Below are positions 34,413 to 42,497 of a stretch of DNA of 64,000 nt, piece by piece. Within the stretch, counting starts at the first letter, position 1, and every line of letters begins with the position of its first letter. Origin of the DNA: CAWCPR01 sp963797475 (GTDB lineage: Bacteria; Chloroflexota; Anaerolineae; Anaerolineales; UBA4823); NCBI GenBank assembly GCA_963797475.1, contig CAWCPR010000003.1, positions 620,001-684,000 on the forward strand, given 5' to 3'. Below the pieces are notes generated by a model that was not told the DNA's origin, did no database searches, and worked only from the letters and a program-made list of their open reading frames with translations. The translations under genes were made by a program, and so were the position numbers.

Positions 34413-35804
34413 GGCTGAGGATGCTGCGGGCGCTTGCGTTGGCGCAGGCTGGCCGCTGAGGGCCTCCTTTTGCACTTGTGCGACGGCATTGAGCTCGGTA
34501 TCGAGGTCGCCGCCGTTGACGTAGTCGACGATGGCTTTCCATTCTGCGCTGCCGAAGCCGCCCGGAATTGTGTCGCCGATGTCAGGCGTGAAGCCCTTAG
34601 CGGCAGCCAGGATGTCGGCGTACTTCTGCAAAGCGGGATCCGAGTAGTGCCCCGATCCAGCGTTGTTGGGCGTGTTGGCAAAGCCCACTTCCGCCCACTT
34701 CTGCCCGCCGGCGTCGCTGCTCAGGTAGGCCACCAAAGCCTTGACCGCCGGCTTGTCACTGAAGGCCATCATCCAGTCCGAGCCGCCCTGCACCCCTTGG
34801 GCATCCGGAATACCGAAGAAGTCATAGTCCGTGCCGTACTTCAGGGTCGGGAACTGCTTGGCGATCTCCGCTCCCGCAAACCCGGACTGCTTCACCATCA
34901 TCGCTTCCGGCGGGTCGGCGAACGGCTTGTAGACCGCATCCAGGAACCCGGTCGACAGCGTCCCCTGTGCGCCGCCTACCGTATACTTGGGATCCGTAGC
35001 CCACTTGCCGTAGATCTGGTAGTCCTCTTTCACGCCGGCATCGTTGTAGGGCACCGAACCGTCGATGATCCCGCTCACGTAGTCCGGCCCCTGCTTCACC
35101 AGCATGAGGTCCTGGATGAAGTCCGACCCGGTCCAGCCAGTGGCGTCGCCTGACTCAAAGCCCATCGACCATGGCACGTTCCCGTCGGCTACCATCTTCT
35201 CCACCAACGCATCCAGCTCGTCCCACGTCGTCGGCACCTGGTACCCGAACGCTTCAAAGTTCACCGGGCTGTACCAGATGATCGTCTTGATGTCCGCTTT
35301 CACCGGCAGCCCCAGCCATTTGCCGTCCACTGTGCCGATCTGCTGCCAGAAGTCCGCATAGTTCCCGGCGTTTACCCCCAGGTCCGTCATCGGCTTCAGC
35401 AGGTCTTTGTACTGCGTCAACTGGGTCACGTTCCAGAAGGTGATGTCCGGCGGCGTCCCCGCTTTCACCCGTGTGTCCAACAACGCCTGGTCGCGGGTCG
35501 ACTCCGGCTTTAGCACGATCCCACACGCATCTACCAGCGGCTTCAGGATCGCATTCAGACTCTCTTCCTCCGTCCCAGACCACTGGTACAACATGCTGAT
35601 CGTGTCCCCAGATTGCGCTCCCATGCAGTCGATCCCGCCCGTCGCTGCGGGGGGTTCAGTGGCCGCAGGAGGCTGTGTCGCAGCAGAAGCCTGGGTGGGC
35701 GGTGGAGCAGAGGTGGGCGTTGGGGTAGCTTGGCCTCCACAGGCCGCCAGCACGAATGCGACGACCATCAATACTGAAAAAACCGCAATTACTCGTTTGT
35801 TCAT
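34032..35804 (-). CDS. Extracellular carbohydrate-binding lipoprotein of the ABC transporter (first copy; C-terminal tail frameshifted)
   Basis: The first 485 residues are a normal family 1 solute-binding protein: signal peptide with lipobox LAAC (C22), a Thr/Pro/Ala linker (25-56), then the bilobed binding domain (about 60-445, 'TISMLYQWSGTEEESLNAIL', 'PPDITFWNVTQLTQYKDLL', 'VPTTWDELDALVEKM'). A second linker (GQPAPTQAPAASSA) leads into a repeat of the domain, but after residue 489 the frame is lost and about 100 unrelated residues follow. The ribosome-binding site GGAGGAG is strong. The ligand is presumably an alpha-glucoside, maltose or trehalose, inferred from the treS neighbour. Confidence 0.85.
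   Translation of the reverse strand: MNKRVIAVFSVLMVVAFVLAACGGQATPTPTSAPPPTQASAATQPPAATEPPAATGGIDCMGAQSGDTISMLYQWSGTEEESLNAILKPLVDACGIVLKPESTRDQALLDTRVKAGTPPDITFWNVTQLTQYKDLLKPMTDLGVNAGNYADFWQQIGTVDGKWLGLPVKADIKTIIWYSPVNFEAFGYQVPTTWDELDALVEKMVADGNVPWSMGFESGDATGWTGSDFIQDLMLVKQGPDYVSGIIDGSVPYNDAGVKEDYQIYGKWATDPKYTVGGAQGTLSTGFLDAVYKPFADPPEAMMVKQSGFAGAEIAKQFPTLKYGTDYDFFGIPDAQGVQGGSDWMMAFSDKPAVKALVAYLSSDAGGQKWAEVGFANTPNNAGSGHYSDPALQKYADILAAAKGFTPDIGDTIPGGFGSAEWKAIVDYVNGGDLDTELNAVAQVQKEALSGQPAPTQAPAASSAIDCMGAQSGDTISMLYQWSGTEEESSECDPEAVGGCLWDRAEAGVDPRPGVVGHAGEGRDAAGHHLLERDPVDAVQRPAEADDGSGGKCRELCGLLAADRHSGRQMAGAAGESGHQDDHLVQPGEL
34470..35633. repeat. Tandem duplication unit, upstream copy (about 1.16 kb)
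   Basis: This is the partner of 33248-34412. Amino-acid differences include D/A in 'VKEDYQIYG', V/I in 'GFLDAVYKPF' and K/S in 'QVQKEAL'. High identity with a few changes points to a recent duplication or ongoing gene conversion. Confidence 0.9.
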
Positions 35805-35921
35805 TTTTTCTCCTCCATGAACAATAGGATCATAGTTCCACAGTCAGGTAATCATTCGACAGGGTTGCTCAATAATCGTATTCTCCGGTTGGTCACCTCC
35901 GTTTAGAAGAATAGACTGAAT

Positions 35922-36968
35922 TTAGTTAGGGGATTGTCGCTTTCTCATCCCACACGATTCTCGAACGACCAGATGGGTGTCCATGATGATCTGCCTTTGG
36001 GCAGGCTGGTCGCCTTTGAGTAATTGGATCAGCATTTCACTGGCCCGGCGAGCCAGGTCTTTCGCTGGGAGGTGAATTGTCGTGATCGGTGGTTCTGTGT
36101 AGTAAGAAAGAGGGATATCGTCAAAACCGACCAGAGCAATATTTTCCGGGACCTTCAGACCTCGCTCTCGTAGCGCAGTCTCAGCGCCTAATAAAACTAC
36201 ATCGCTGGCAACGAATGCAGCCGTAAACGGGCTGCCGCTATCTAACAGACTGTTCATCTGTACGTAGCCGCTCTGCAAATCGAAATCGCCATAACGAACC
36301 AGATCTTTATCGTAGGGTATGTTGGCCTCTCCGAGGGCATCGTTATATCCTTCTAACCGGTCCGAGGCGGCAGTGTAAATAGGTTGGGCGTTCGTGATGC
36401 AGGCGATACGAGAATGCCCCAATTTAATTAAATGCGCCACAGCCATCCGGGCTGCGGCGCGATTATCAACGTCTACGGAACAGATGGAGGAACCGGGTAA
36501 TTGGCCCATCAGTACCATAGGGAAGCTGTCCTCTTCAAGGGTTTGTAAGGCTTTATCGTCGAACCGCGGTCCAGAAAGGATAACGCCATCGATATGCTTG
36601 GCGCGCACTAATTCGAGATAAGCTTCTTGTTGGCGTTGCGGATCAACGATATCAATAAGCAGGCGCATACCATGCTGGCGGACCACTTCAATCAGTCCGT
36701 CCAAGATTTGGGTGAGAAAAGCATCGGAGGCAAGGTGATGAGGCGTGCGGGTGAGAATCAAACCGATGATCTTCACTCGCCGCCTTGCTAACGCTTGCGC
36801 GGCTGCTTCTGGAACATAGCCAAGCTCTCGGGCTGCATCGAATACACGCTGGCGCGTCTCATCGCTAATTTGGATTCCCTGGACATCGTTGAGAACGAGA
36901 GAAACTGTAGTGCGAGACACACCGGCGTGGTTAGCGACGTCTTGGCTGGTTACCCTCCTCGCGCTCAA
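35922..36968 (-). CDS. LacI-family transcriptional regulator
   Basis: This is a 348-residue repressor. The N-terminal helix-turn-helix with hinge is 'VTSQDVANHAGVSRTTVSLVLN' (7-28) and 'YVPEAAAQALARRR'. The periplasmic-binding-protein-like effector domain follows (60-340). The start is TTG at 36968 with AGGGAG upstream; no in-frame ATG fits the HTH. It heads the solute-binding/permease/treS operon on the same strand (118 bp before the binding protein). Two operator-like palindromes at its own promoter indicate autoregulation by a sugar effector. Confidence 0.93.
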   Translation of the reverse strand: MSARRVTSQDVANHAGVSRTTVSLVLNDVQGIQISDETRQRVFDAARELGYVPEAAAQALARRRVKIIGLILTRTPHHLASDAFLTQILDGLIEVVRQHGMRLLIDIVDPQRQQEAYLELVRAKHIDGVILSGPRFDDKALQTLEEDSFPMVLMGQLPGSSICSVDVDNRAAARMAVAHLIKLGHSRIACITNAQPIYTAASDRLEGYNDALGEANIPYDKDLVRYGDFDLQSGYVQMNSLLDSGSPFTAAFVASDVVLLGAETALRERGLKVPENIALVGFDDIPLSYYTEPPITTIHLPAKDLARRASEMLIQLLKGDQPAQRQIIMDTHLVVRESCGMRKRQSPN

Positions 36969-36986
36969 AAATCACTCCCTCACTAC

Positions 36987-37011
36987 TAACGCGTGTTACT
37001 AACGTGTGTTA
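36987..37011. promoter_or_regulatory. Two tandem LacI-type operators (TAAC-N4-GTTA)
   Basis: TAAC-GCGT-GTTA (36987-36998) and TAAC-GTGT-GTTA (37000-37011) are spaced 13 bp centre to centre, directly downstream of the -10 box. LacI-family sites are short inverted repeats of this kind. Their position over the transcription start predicts repression of the lacI-like gene and the sugar operon behind it. Confidence 0.7.
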
Positions 37012-37013
37012 GT

Positions 37014-37042
37014 AATATAGCAAATAGTCTCAATGTTGTCAA
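37014..37042 (-). promoter_or_regulatory. Sigma-70 promoter of the LacI-regulated operon
   Basis: TTGACA and TATATT are separated by 17 bp on the minus strand. The predicted start lies inside the operator pair. Confidence 0.75.
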
Positions 37043-37092
37043 TATTAAATTTTCATTTAACCGGATTAAAAGGGTTTTTTTAAGGTTTGAAA

Positions 37093-37233
37093 CTAACGCG
37101 CGGCCAACACGGGGCAAGTAAGCGCTTCAGCAACTTCCGCAGTCACATTTGGCATATATAAATGGCGCAGGCCGTGAACTCCATAGGTTGAGCCCATACC
37201 GATCAGGTCGTAATCCCCGCTGCGGGCCTCATC
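37093..37233 (-). pseudogene. Universal stress protein (UspA) C-terminal relic
   Basis: The minus strand encodes 'EARSGDYDLIGMGSTYG', 'GLRHLYMPNVTAEVAEAL' and 'TCPVLAAR' then a stop at 37093. This is the ATP-binding loop and final strand of a UspA domain (normally GxxGLRHLLxGSVAxxVxxxAPCPVLVVR). An in-frame stop lies immediately upstream, and the first 100 residues of the domain are gone. It is a decayed fragment next to the sugar-operon promoter. Confidence 0.6.
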
Positions 37234-37312
37234 TTAATTTTGTGGACGACATTCCCGTGACGGACTTTAGATGAATAGAGATCCATCCTATCAGATCTGA
37301 AAAATTTCACAT

Positions 37313-38911
37313 CTAACCCAGGTCTTTTACCAGGTACAAATCCCCTCGCTTGAATCCTTTGTGCAGGTAATAACGGCGCGTACCTACAGCGGCGATCACA
37401 GCCAGCCTGGAATAGCCACTTAGAGCGGCAATCCGTTCAGCGCGCCGGATCAAGCGAGTCCCAAGCCCGGTGTGCTGGGCAGCGCCGGTAGACTCTACGC
37501 CTACTGGCAGGGACTGCCCGTACACGTGTACCTCGCGGATGATCGCGGCCTCGTTTAGATCGGGTAAGCCCACACCGGGCGCGCCAGGTCCAGGCAGCGA
37601 AAGGCGCAAAAACCCCGCCAGTTTATCGTCTGGGGTATTGAACGACAGGAAATGCTCTTCCACATCCCCAACGGTATAGACCAGGTCTTTCGTTTGCAGC
37701 TCGCCCACTTCTACCTGCTGGTCACGCACTTCCCGGCAGCGGATACATTGGCAGCGGGTCCCCCGGCGCTTCATTTCAATATGGACATCCTGGCGCAAAC
37801 TGGTGCGTTTATTGCCCTCGACGACGTTGGTTGAGGGGATGTCTCGGATGACACGGTTGACCCGGCAATAGCGTGGGATGCCCGGCTTAATATCGGCAAT
37901 CAGGTCGACCAACTCATCCGTGGTGTAAGGCCGGAATTCACCGCGCAGCCAATAATCGTAAAGCTCCGCATTGGCCAGGAGCTGATTGGGGTAAATCTTA
38001 ATCTCATCCGGGGAAAACCCATCCCACAAGCGGCGAAAATCCTGACGGTCCGATTCGGGCGTTGCCCCTAACAGGTTCGGCATCCAGTGCAGGACTATTT
38101 TAAATCCGCCGGCGCGCAAAAGTGCAACCGCCTGGCGAGTATCCTCGACGGTGTGGCCGCGTTGGTTTAGCTCGAGGATGGAGTTGTCCAGGCTTTGAGC
38201 GCCCATCTGCACCTTGGTCACCCCCAAAGATCGCAGCCAGGCCAGCTCACGGGGATTGACATGGTCGGGGCGCGTTTCGATCACAAGACCGACATTCCGG
38301 TGCCTGGCGGTTTCATTATAAGTCTGGGCTTCCGCAAGGTTGGGCAACTCGATCCCATTTAAAGCGTGGAAACAACGCAGGATAAACCACTCCTGGTAAT
38401 CACGGCGGTAGGAGCTCCACGTGCCTCCCAGGATCAGGAGCTCGATCTTATCCGTCGGATGGCCAACCGCCTCCAAGGCCTCGATGCGAGCAGCCACCTG
38501 GGAGTACGGGTCGAAATTGTGCTGCAAAGCCCTGCGGGCGCCCGGCTCATCCGGAAGATAGCTTTTGGGCATTCGGACGTCGGTGGGACAGAAGATACAC
38601 TTCCCAGGGCAGGGATAGGGTTTGGTAAGCACCGTCACTGTGGTCACGCCGGAGAGCGTCCGCACCGGTTTCATCCGGATGCGCGCCAGCAGCGCCGGGT
38701 CCGGCGCCCACGCACCACTTTGGGTCAATTCTCGATATGCGGCGACCAGCACGTGTTTTCCCAGGTAGCCCCCATGCGGCAATGGGTAGCGGCGGACAGC
38801 GTCGATTACCTTCGCTCCCGCCCGGACTTCATCCAGAATCTGGTGAGCCAATGCCAGTTTTTCAGGCGTGTACTCCCACGCTTTAACCCAATCCCGATAT
38901 TTGGTATCCAT
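37313..38911 (-). CDS. Elp3-type tRNA uridine(34) acetyltransferase/radical SAM protein
   Basis: This is a 532-residue protein with a radical SAM domain (about 85-370) carrying the cluster motif C101-xxx-C105-xx-C108 (CPGKCIFC), and a C-terminal GNAT acetyltransferase domain (about 390-530, 'GVESTGAAQHTGLGTRLIRRAERIA', 'YLHKGFKRGD'). This is the architecture of Elp3, which makes cm5U at the tRNA wobble position. Bacterial and archaeal members act alone without Elongator partners. A zinc-binding Cys set ('CQCIRCREV') lies between the domains. The ribosome-binding site is AGGTCGGTG. Confidence 0.92.
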   Translation of the reverse strand: MDTKYRDWVKAWEYTPEKLALAHQILDEVRAGAKVIDAVRRYPLPHGGYLGKHVLVAAYRELTQSGAWAPDPALLARIRMKPVRTLSGVTTVTVLTKPYPCPGKCIFCPTDVRMPKSYLPDEPGARRALQHNFDPYSQVAARIEALEAVGHPTDKIELLILGGTWSSYRRDYQEWFILRCFHALNGIELPNLAEAQTYNETARHRNVGLVIETRPDHVNPRELAWLRSLGVTKVQMGAQSLDNSILELNQRGHTVEDTRQAVALLRAGGFKIVLHWMPNLLGATPESDRQDFRRLWDGFSPDEIKIYPNQLLANAELYDYWLRGEFRPYTTDELVDLIADIKPGIPRYCRVNRVIRDIPSTNVVEGNKRTSLRQDVHIEMKRRGTRCQCIRCREVRDQQVEVGELQTKDLVYTVGDVEEHFLSFNTPDDKLAGFLRLSLPGPGAPGVGLPDLNEAAIIREVHVYGQSLPVGVESTGAAQHTGLGTRLIRRAERIAALSGYSRLAVIAAVGTRRYYLHKGFKRGDLYLVKDLG

Positions 38912-38992
38912 TCACCGACCTGTTTGATGAAACGCTAATCTTCCTCACGCCTCGTTCAGCGACCACTGCGCCCGACACTTTTGGCTTCAAGC

Positions 38993-38998
38993 TATAAT
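38993..38998 (+). promoter_or_regulatory. TATAAT box 6 nt before the methyltransferase GTG start (leaderless-type)
   Basis: TATAAT is followed by AAGGCT and GTG 39005. This geometry supports GTG as the true start. Confidence 0.5.
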
Positions 38999-39004
38999 AA
39001 GGCT

Positions 39005-39754
39005 GTGAATGCCTCCACAGTGAAGCTTCTACTTGAGCTTAACCATCAATTTTACCAGACCTTTGCCTTGCAATTTTCCGCAACCCGCCAACGGCTGCAG
39101 CCAGGAGTCCGCCAAACCCTTACCCAAATCCCCTTTTCCGCAGGCATCCTGGATCTTGGCTGTGGGAATGGAGCGCTGGGGCGGGTGCTGGCCGAGCGGG
39201 GACAGACTGGGATTTATATCGGTCTGGATTCCAGCGAAGAACTCCTGGAACAGGCCAGGCCGGCAAATGTCAGAAGGATATTGCAGGGGACGAAAGGCCA
39301 GCAGCGCTTCCTGGAGGCGGATCTATCCGCGCCAGATTGGCAGGCAAGCATCCCAAATGGCTCATTCGATTTCGTGTTGGCTTTTTCGGTGCTTCACCAC
39401 ATACCCGGGATCGACCTGCGACGAAGTGTATTGGCTCGGGTGCACGACCTGTTAAAGCCGCCGGGGCTTTTCATCCATTCCGAATGGCAGTTTATGAACA
39501 GCCCACGTCTGCGCTTACGGCGGCAACCCTGGGAAGCAATCCAGATCAAGGACGAGGATGTCGATCCGGGCGATTACCTTTTGGATTGGCGGCACGGCGG
39601 CAGCGGACTGCGGTACGTGCATCTCTTCTCAGAACTCGAGTTAACCGAACTTGCCCGAGATACAGGATTTCAGATCAGGGAAACGTTTTATTCAGACGGA
39701 GAAAGTAACGATTTAGGCCTGTACCAGGTATGGGAGAAGGCGCAAGGCTCATAA
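39005..39754 (+). CDS. Class I SAM-dependent methyltransferase
   Basis: This is a 249-residue protein with a Rossmann-type methyltransferase domain: motif I 'ILDLGCGNGALGRVL' (about 43-57), acidic end of strand 2 in 'YIGLDSSEELL', and 'FDFVLAFSVLHHIPG' as motif IV. The substrate is unknown. I chose the GTG at 39005 because of its promoter geometry; a TTG eight codons upstream lacks support and overlaps the -10 box. It is divergent from elp3 and possibly relevant to tRNA modification, but that is context only. Confidence 0.82.
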   Translation: MNASTVKLLLELNHQFYQTFALQFSATRQRLQPGVRQTLTQIPFSAGILDLGCGNGALGRVLAERGQTGIYIGLDSSEELLEQARPANVRRILQGTKGQQRFLEADLSAPDWQASIPNGSFDFVLAFSVLHHIPGIDLRRSVLARVHDLLKPPGLFIHSEWQFMNSPRLRLRRQPWEAIQIKDEDVDPGDYLLDWRHGGSGLRYVHLFSELELTELARDTGFQIRETFYSDGESNDLGLYQVWEKAQGS

Positions 39755-39899
39755 TTTTGATATATTCTTATCCCATTCAGTCTCCAATCAGATAGTATAA
39801 TTACCCATCCTGATTCGATGATTCGCATTCACCCTGACGTAGGTACGCCAAAAGTGTCCAACACTTATTAATTTGTCTCATCCGAGATTATCCCTCTAC

Positions 39900-40627
39900 A
39901 TGAGAATACTCATTATTTCTGACATCCACGCGAATTTGACCGCCCTGGAAGCTGTACTGGCTGAAGCTGGCGAAATTGATGCAGCCTGGTGCCTTGGCGA
40001 CCTGGTGGGGTACGGGCCCGATCCGAACGAATGCGTCGAAGTCGTGCGCAACCTGCCAAACCTTGAATGTCTCATCGGAAACCACGACGCCGCCGCGCTC
40101 CGGCAGATTGAAGTAAACTCTTTAACCCGGAGGCGCGCCTGGCTATTTACTGGACACAAAATACACTCACAGAAAGCTCCAGGATATTCCTGAGTCATTT
40201 GCCGGAAAAAATTAATAAAGGGGAAGTAACGCTTAGCCATGGCAGTCCACGCCACCCGGTTTGGGAGTATTTGCTCGACACTCGGACGGCGACCTTAAAC
40301 TTTGAGTACTTCGAATCGCCTTATTGTTTTGTCGGGCATACCCATTTACCTGTCATTTTTCAAATGGACGAAGTATTGAACGTCGCCCATTTAAATATCC
40401 CCGATCCAAACACCCGCATCACGCTCATTCCGCGCTCGATCATCAATCCTGGATCCGTGGGCCAGCCGCGCGATCGAGACCCGCGCGCTTCTTATGCAAT
40501 TTATGAACCGGAAACGAATTCCTGGGATTACCGGCGGGTGACGTATGATATCGCCCAGGTGCAGGAGCGCATGCGAGCTGCCGGCCTGCCCGACCGCCAC
40601 ATTGTGCGGCTGTCTGCGGGCTGGTAA
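39900..40627 (+). pseudogene. Calcineurin-like metallophosphoesterase, interrupted by one frameshift
   Basis: The first part (from ATG 39900) encodes 'MRILIISDIHANLTALEAVL', 'CLGDLVGYGPDPNEC' and 'CLIGNHDAA', the metal ligands of a YfcE/DR1281-type phosphodiesterase. At about 40115-40119 the frame is lost in CTCTTTAACC. The following frame gives 'NPEARLAIYWTQNTLTES', 'LSHGSPRHPVWEYLL', 'FVGHTHLPV' and 'INPGSVGQPRD'. One missing base in the TTT run explains it. All motifs are otherwise intact, about 242 residues once corrected. Confidence 0.85.
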
Positions 40628-40764
40628 AGCGACATTCCTGCTTTTACCCCAATTTGAACCGTCCGGTAAAAAAAATCATGCCTGTCAAAGTCGGGCAGTG
40701 GGGGAACCAGAGAGCACACCCGGTCGTCTAAACTGTGAAAATTGACTCTTTTTAGGAGACTCCC

Positions 40765-41754
40765 ATGTGCAAGAAACGCGTGAAAACCAGCCTGTATCTC
40801 TCCACCCTGCTCGCCCTTCTGGCTCTACTCCTTCAGGCCTGCGCAGCAGCCAGATCGACTGCTCCCGAGCTTTCCAGCTCCGATGTCGCCTCCGGGGCGC
40901 CGGCTCCAGGCCTACCACCGCAAGAATCCACCTCGAATTCTTCACCCGGCGCCGATTTCGGACCATCTGCCCAGGCGATTGCCCAGGCGATACAGCGCAT
41001 CGTTATAAAAAATGCGAGCCTCTCGATCGTTGTCGCCGACCCTGCCGCGTCGATGGACAAAATTGCCAGCCTCGCAGATGAGCTGGGTGGATACGTCGTT
41101 TCAGCCAACCAATTTCAGTCCCAACTGGAGAATGGCGCCAGCGTCCCGCGTGCTTCAATCAAGATCCGGGTGCCAGCCGAGCGGCTGAATGAAGCGCTTG
41201 CCAGGATCAAGGCCGAAAGCGATCGCGATCCGCTCAACGAGACGTTGGACAGCCAGGATGTGACCAGCGACTACACAGACTTGCAATCGAAATTGCGCAA
41301 TACGGAAAATACCGAAGCCCAGCTCACCAAGATTATGGACTCGGCGACCAAGACTGAAGATGTGTTATCGATATATAACCAACTGATTGGGATTCGTGAA
41401 CAGATCGAAGTGCTCAAAGGCCAAATCAAATATTACGACAAATCAGCCGCCTTGTCAGCCATCAGCATAGAGCTGATTCCGAACGAGGCGGTCCAACCGT
41501 TGAACATCGGCGGGTGGCAGCCTGTGGGTGTAGCAAGGGATGCCGTTCAGGCGCTGATCAATGCGATGACGTTCCTGGCGAACGCTGCAATCTGGATCGT
41601 CATCCTCGTCATTCCGGTGTTGTTCGTTTTGTATTTTGTTTTCTTCGTACCGCTCAGGTTGGCCTTGAGAGCCTTACGAAAGCGCCAGCGGCGCAATAAA
41701 GAGCTCAAACAACAAAACGCACCAGTCTCCCCGCCTCAGCCTCCGGCGGACTAG
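40765..41754 (+). CDS. DUF4349 domain-containing lipoprotein
   Basis: This is a 329-residue protein with a lipoprotein signal peptide (lipobox LLLQAC, C26), an Ala/Ser/Pro linker, a DUF4349 domain (about 75-300) with a central coiled coil ('DYTDLQSKLRNTENTEAQLTKI', 'IGIREQIEVLKGQIKYYDK'), a C-terminal transmembrane helix (about 265-300) and a basic tail with 'LRKRQRRNKE'. It is therefore anchored at both ends of the extracytoplasmic domain. The ribosome-binding site is AGGAG. Function is unknown; the family is common in Gram-positive and Chloroflexota envelopes. Confidence 0.88.
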   Translation: MCKKRVKTSLYLSTLLALLALLLQACAAARSTAPELSSSDVASGAPAPGLPPQESTSNSSPGADFGPSAQAIAQAIQRIVIKNASLSIVVADPAASMDKIASLADELGGYVVSANQFQSQLENGASVPRASIKIRVPAERLNEALARIKAESDRDPLNETLDSQDVTSDYTDLQSKLRNTENTEAQLTKIMDSATKTEDVLSIYNQLIGIREQIEVLKGQIKYYDKSAALSAISIELIPNEAVQPLNIGGWQPVGVARDAVQALINAMTFLANAAIWIVILVIPVLFVLYFVFFVPLRLALRALRKRQRRNKELKQQNAPVSPPQPPAD

Positions 41755-41773
41755 ATGCCAGCATTTTGTTAGG

Positions 41774-41779
41774 TATAAT
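41774..41779 (+). promoter_or_regulatory. TATAAT box 7 nt before the rsmG start (leaderless-type)
   Basis: TATAAT is followed by CGGAGCT and ATG 41787. The GGAG there is too close to the ATG to be a normal Shine-Dalgarno. Confidence 0.55.
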
Positions 41780-41786
41780 CGGAGCT

Positions 41787-42497
41787 ATGCGAGCGTTTGC
41801 CCAATATGCATTGTCTTTGCTAGATATCCGGCTGTCAGCCTCACAACTGGCTGCTCTCGAACGCTACGAGCAGGAGCTCCTGGAATGGAACACGCGCATT
41901 AACCTGACTGCGATTCACGAGCCTGAAAAGATCCATGTGAAGCACTTTCTGGATTCTCTGACTTGCCTGTGCGTCATGCGCAACACCCCCATGGAGCGGG
42001 TGATCGATGTGGGCACAGGCGCAGGGTTCCCTGGCTTGCCGCTTAAGATCGTTTGTCCCGGAATGCAGCTCACGCTGGTCAACTCTGTGGGAAAGAAGGC
42101 GGACTTCTGCCGCCATATCGTAAATACCTTAGGATTGGAGAAGGTTATCGTTGTCCAGGAGCGGGCTGAGACTCTGGGAAGATTTCCACAGCACCGAGAA
42201 CAATACGATTGGGCGATCTCCCGGGCTGTCGCCATCCTGCCGGTATTAGCGGAGTACTTGCTTCCCTTCGTGCATGTCGGTGGAGCAATGTTAGCGATGA
42301 AGGGTGAGAACGCCCCGGTCGAGGCGCACATGGCAGAGCACACCTTGCATCTGCTGGGCGGTCACCTGCGCAAATTAACCCGCATTACATTACCCGGGGT
42401 CGCCGATGAACATTTCCTGCTGGTGGTGGATAAAGTCGCTGCGACCCCCGAAAGTTTTCCCCGCCGGGTGGGCGTTCCGGCGAAGAAACCTCTTTAG
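41787..42497 (+). CDS. rsmG: 16S rRNA (guanine(527)-N(7))-methyltransferase
   Basis: This is a 236-residue protein of the GidB family. Signatures are 'LLEWNTRINLTAIHEPEKIHVKHFLDSL', the SAM loop 'VIDVGTGAGFPGLPLKI' and 'ISRAVAILPVLAEYLLPFV'. It methylates G527 in the 530 loop of 16S rRNA. The start is ATG 41787 by alignment and promoter position. It is convergent with recF, overlapping it by 4 bp. A lone rsmG next to recF suggests an origin-region remnant, though no dnaA or DnaA-box cluster is seen. Confidence 0.94.
   Translation: MRAFAQYALSLLDIRLSASQLAALERYEQELLEWNTRINLTAIHEPEKIHVKHFLDSLTCLCVMRNTPMERVIDVGTGAGFPGLPLKIVCPGMQLTLVNSVGKKADFCRHIVNTLGLEKVIVVQERAETLGRFPQHREQYDWAISRAVAILPVLAEYLLPFVHVGGAMLAMKGENAPVEAHMAEHTLHLLGGHLRKLTRITLPGVADEHFLLVVDKVAATPESFPRRVGVPAKKPL

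Noticed and set aside
34337..34681. N-terminal extension of the frame that carries the second solute-binding domain
   Set aside because: It reads the first copy in a wrong frame (Arg/Ser/Thr-rich), so it is not a protein N-terminus.
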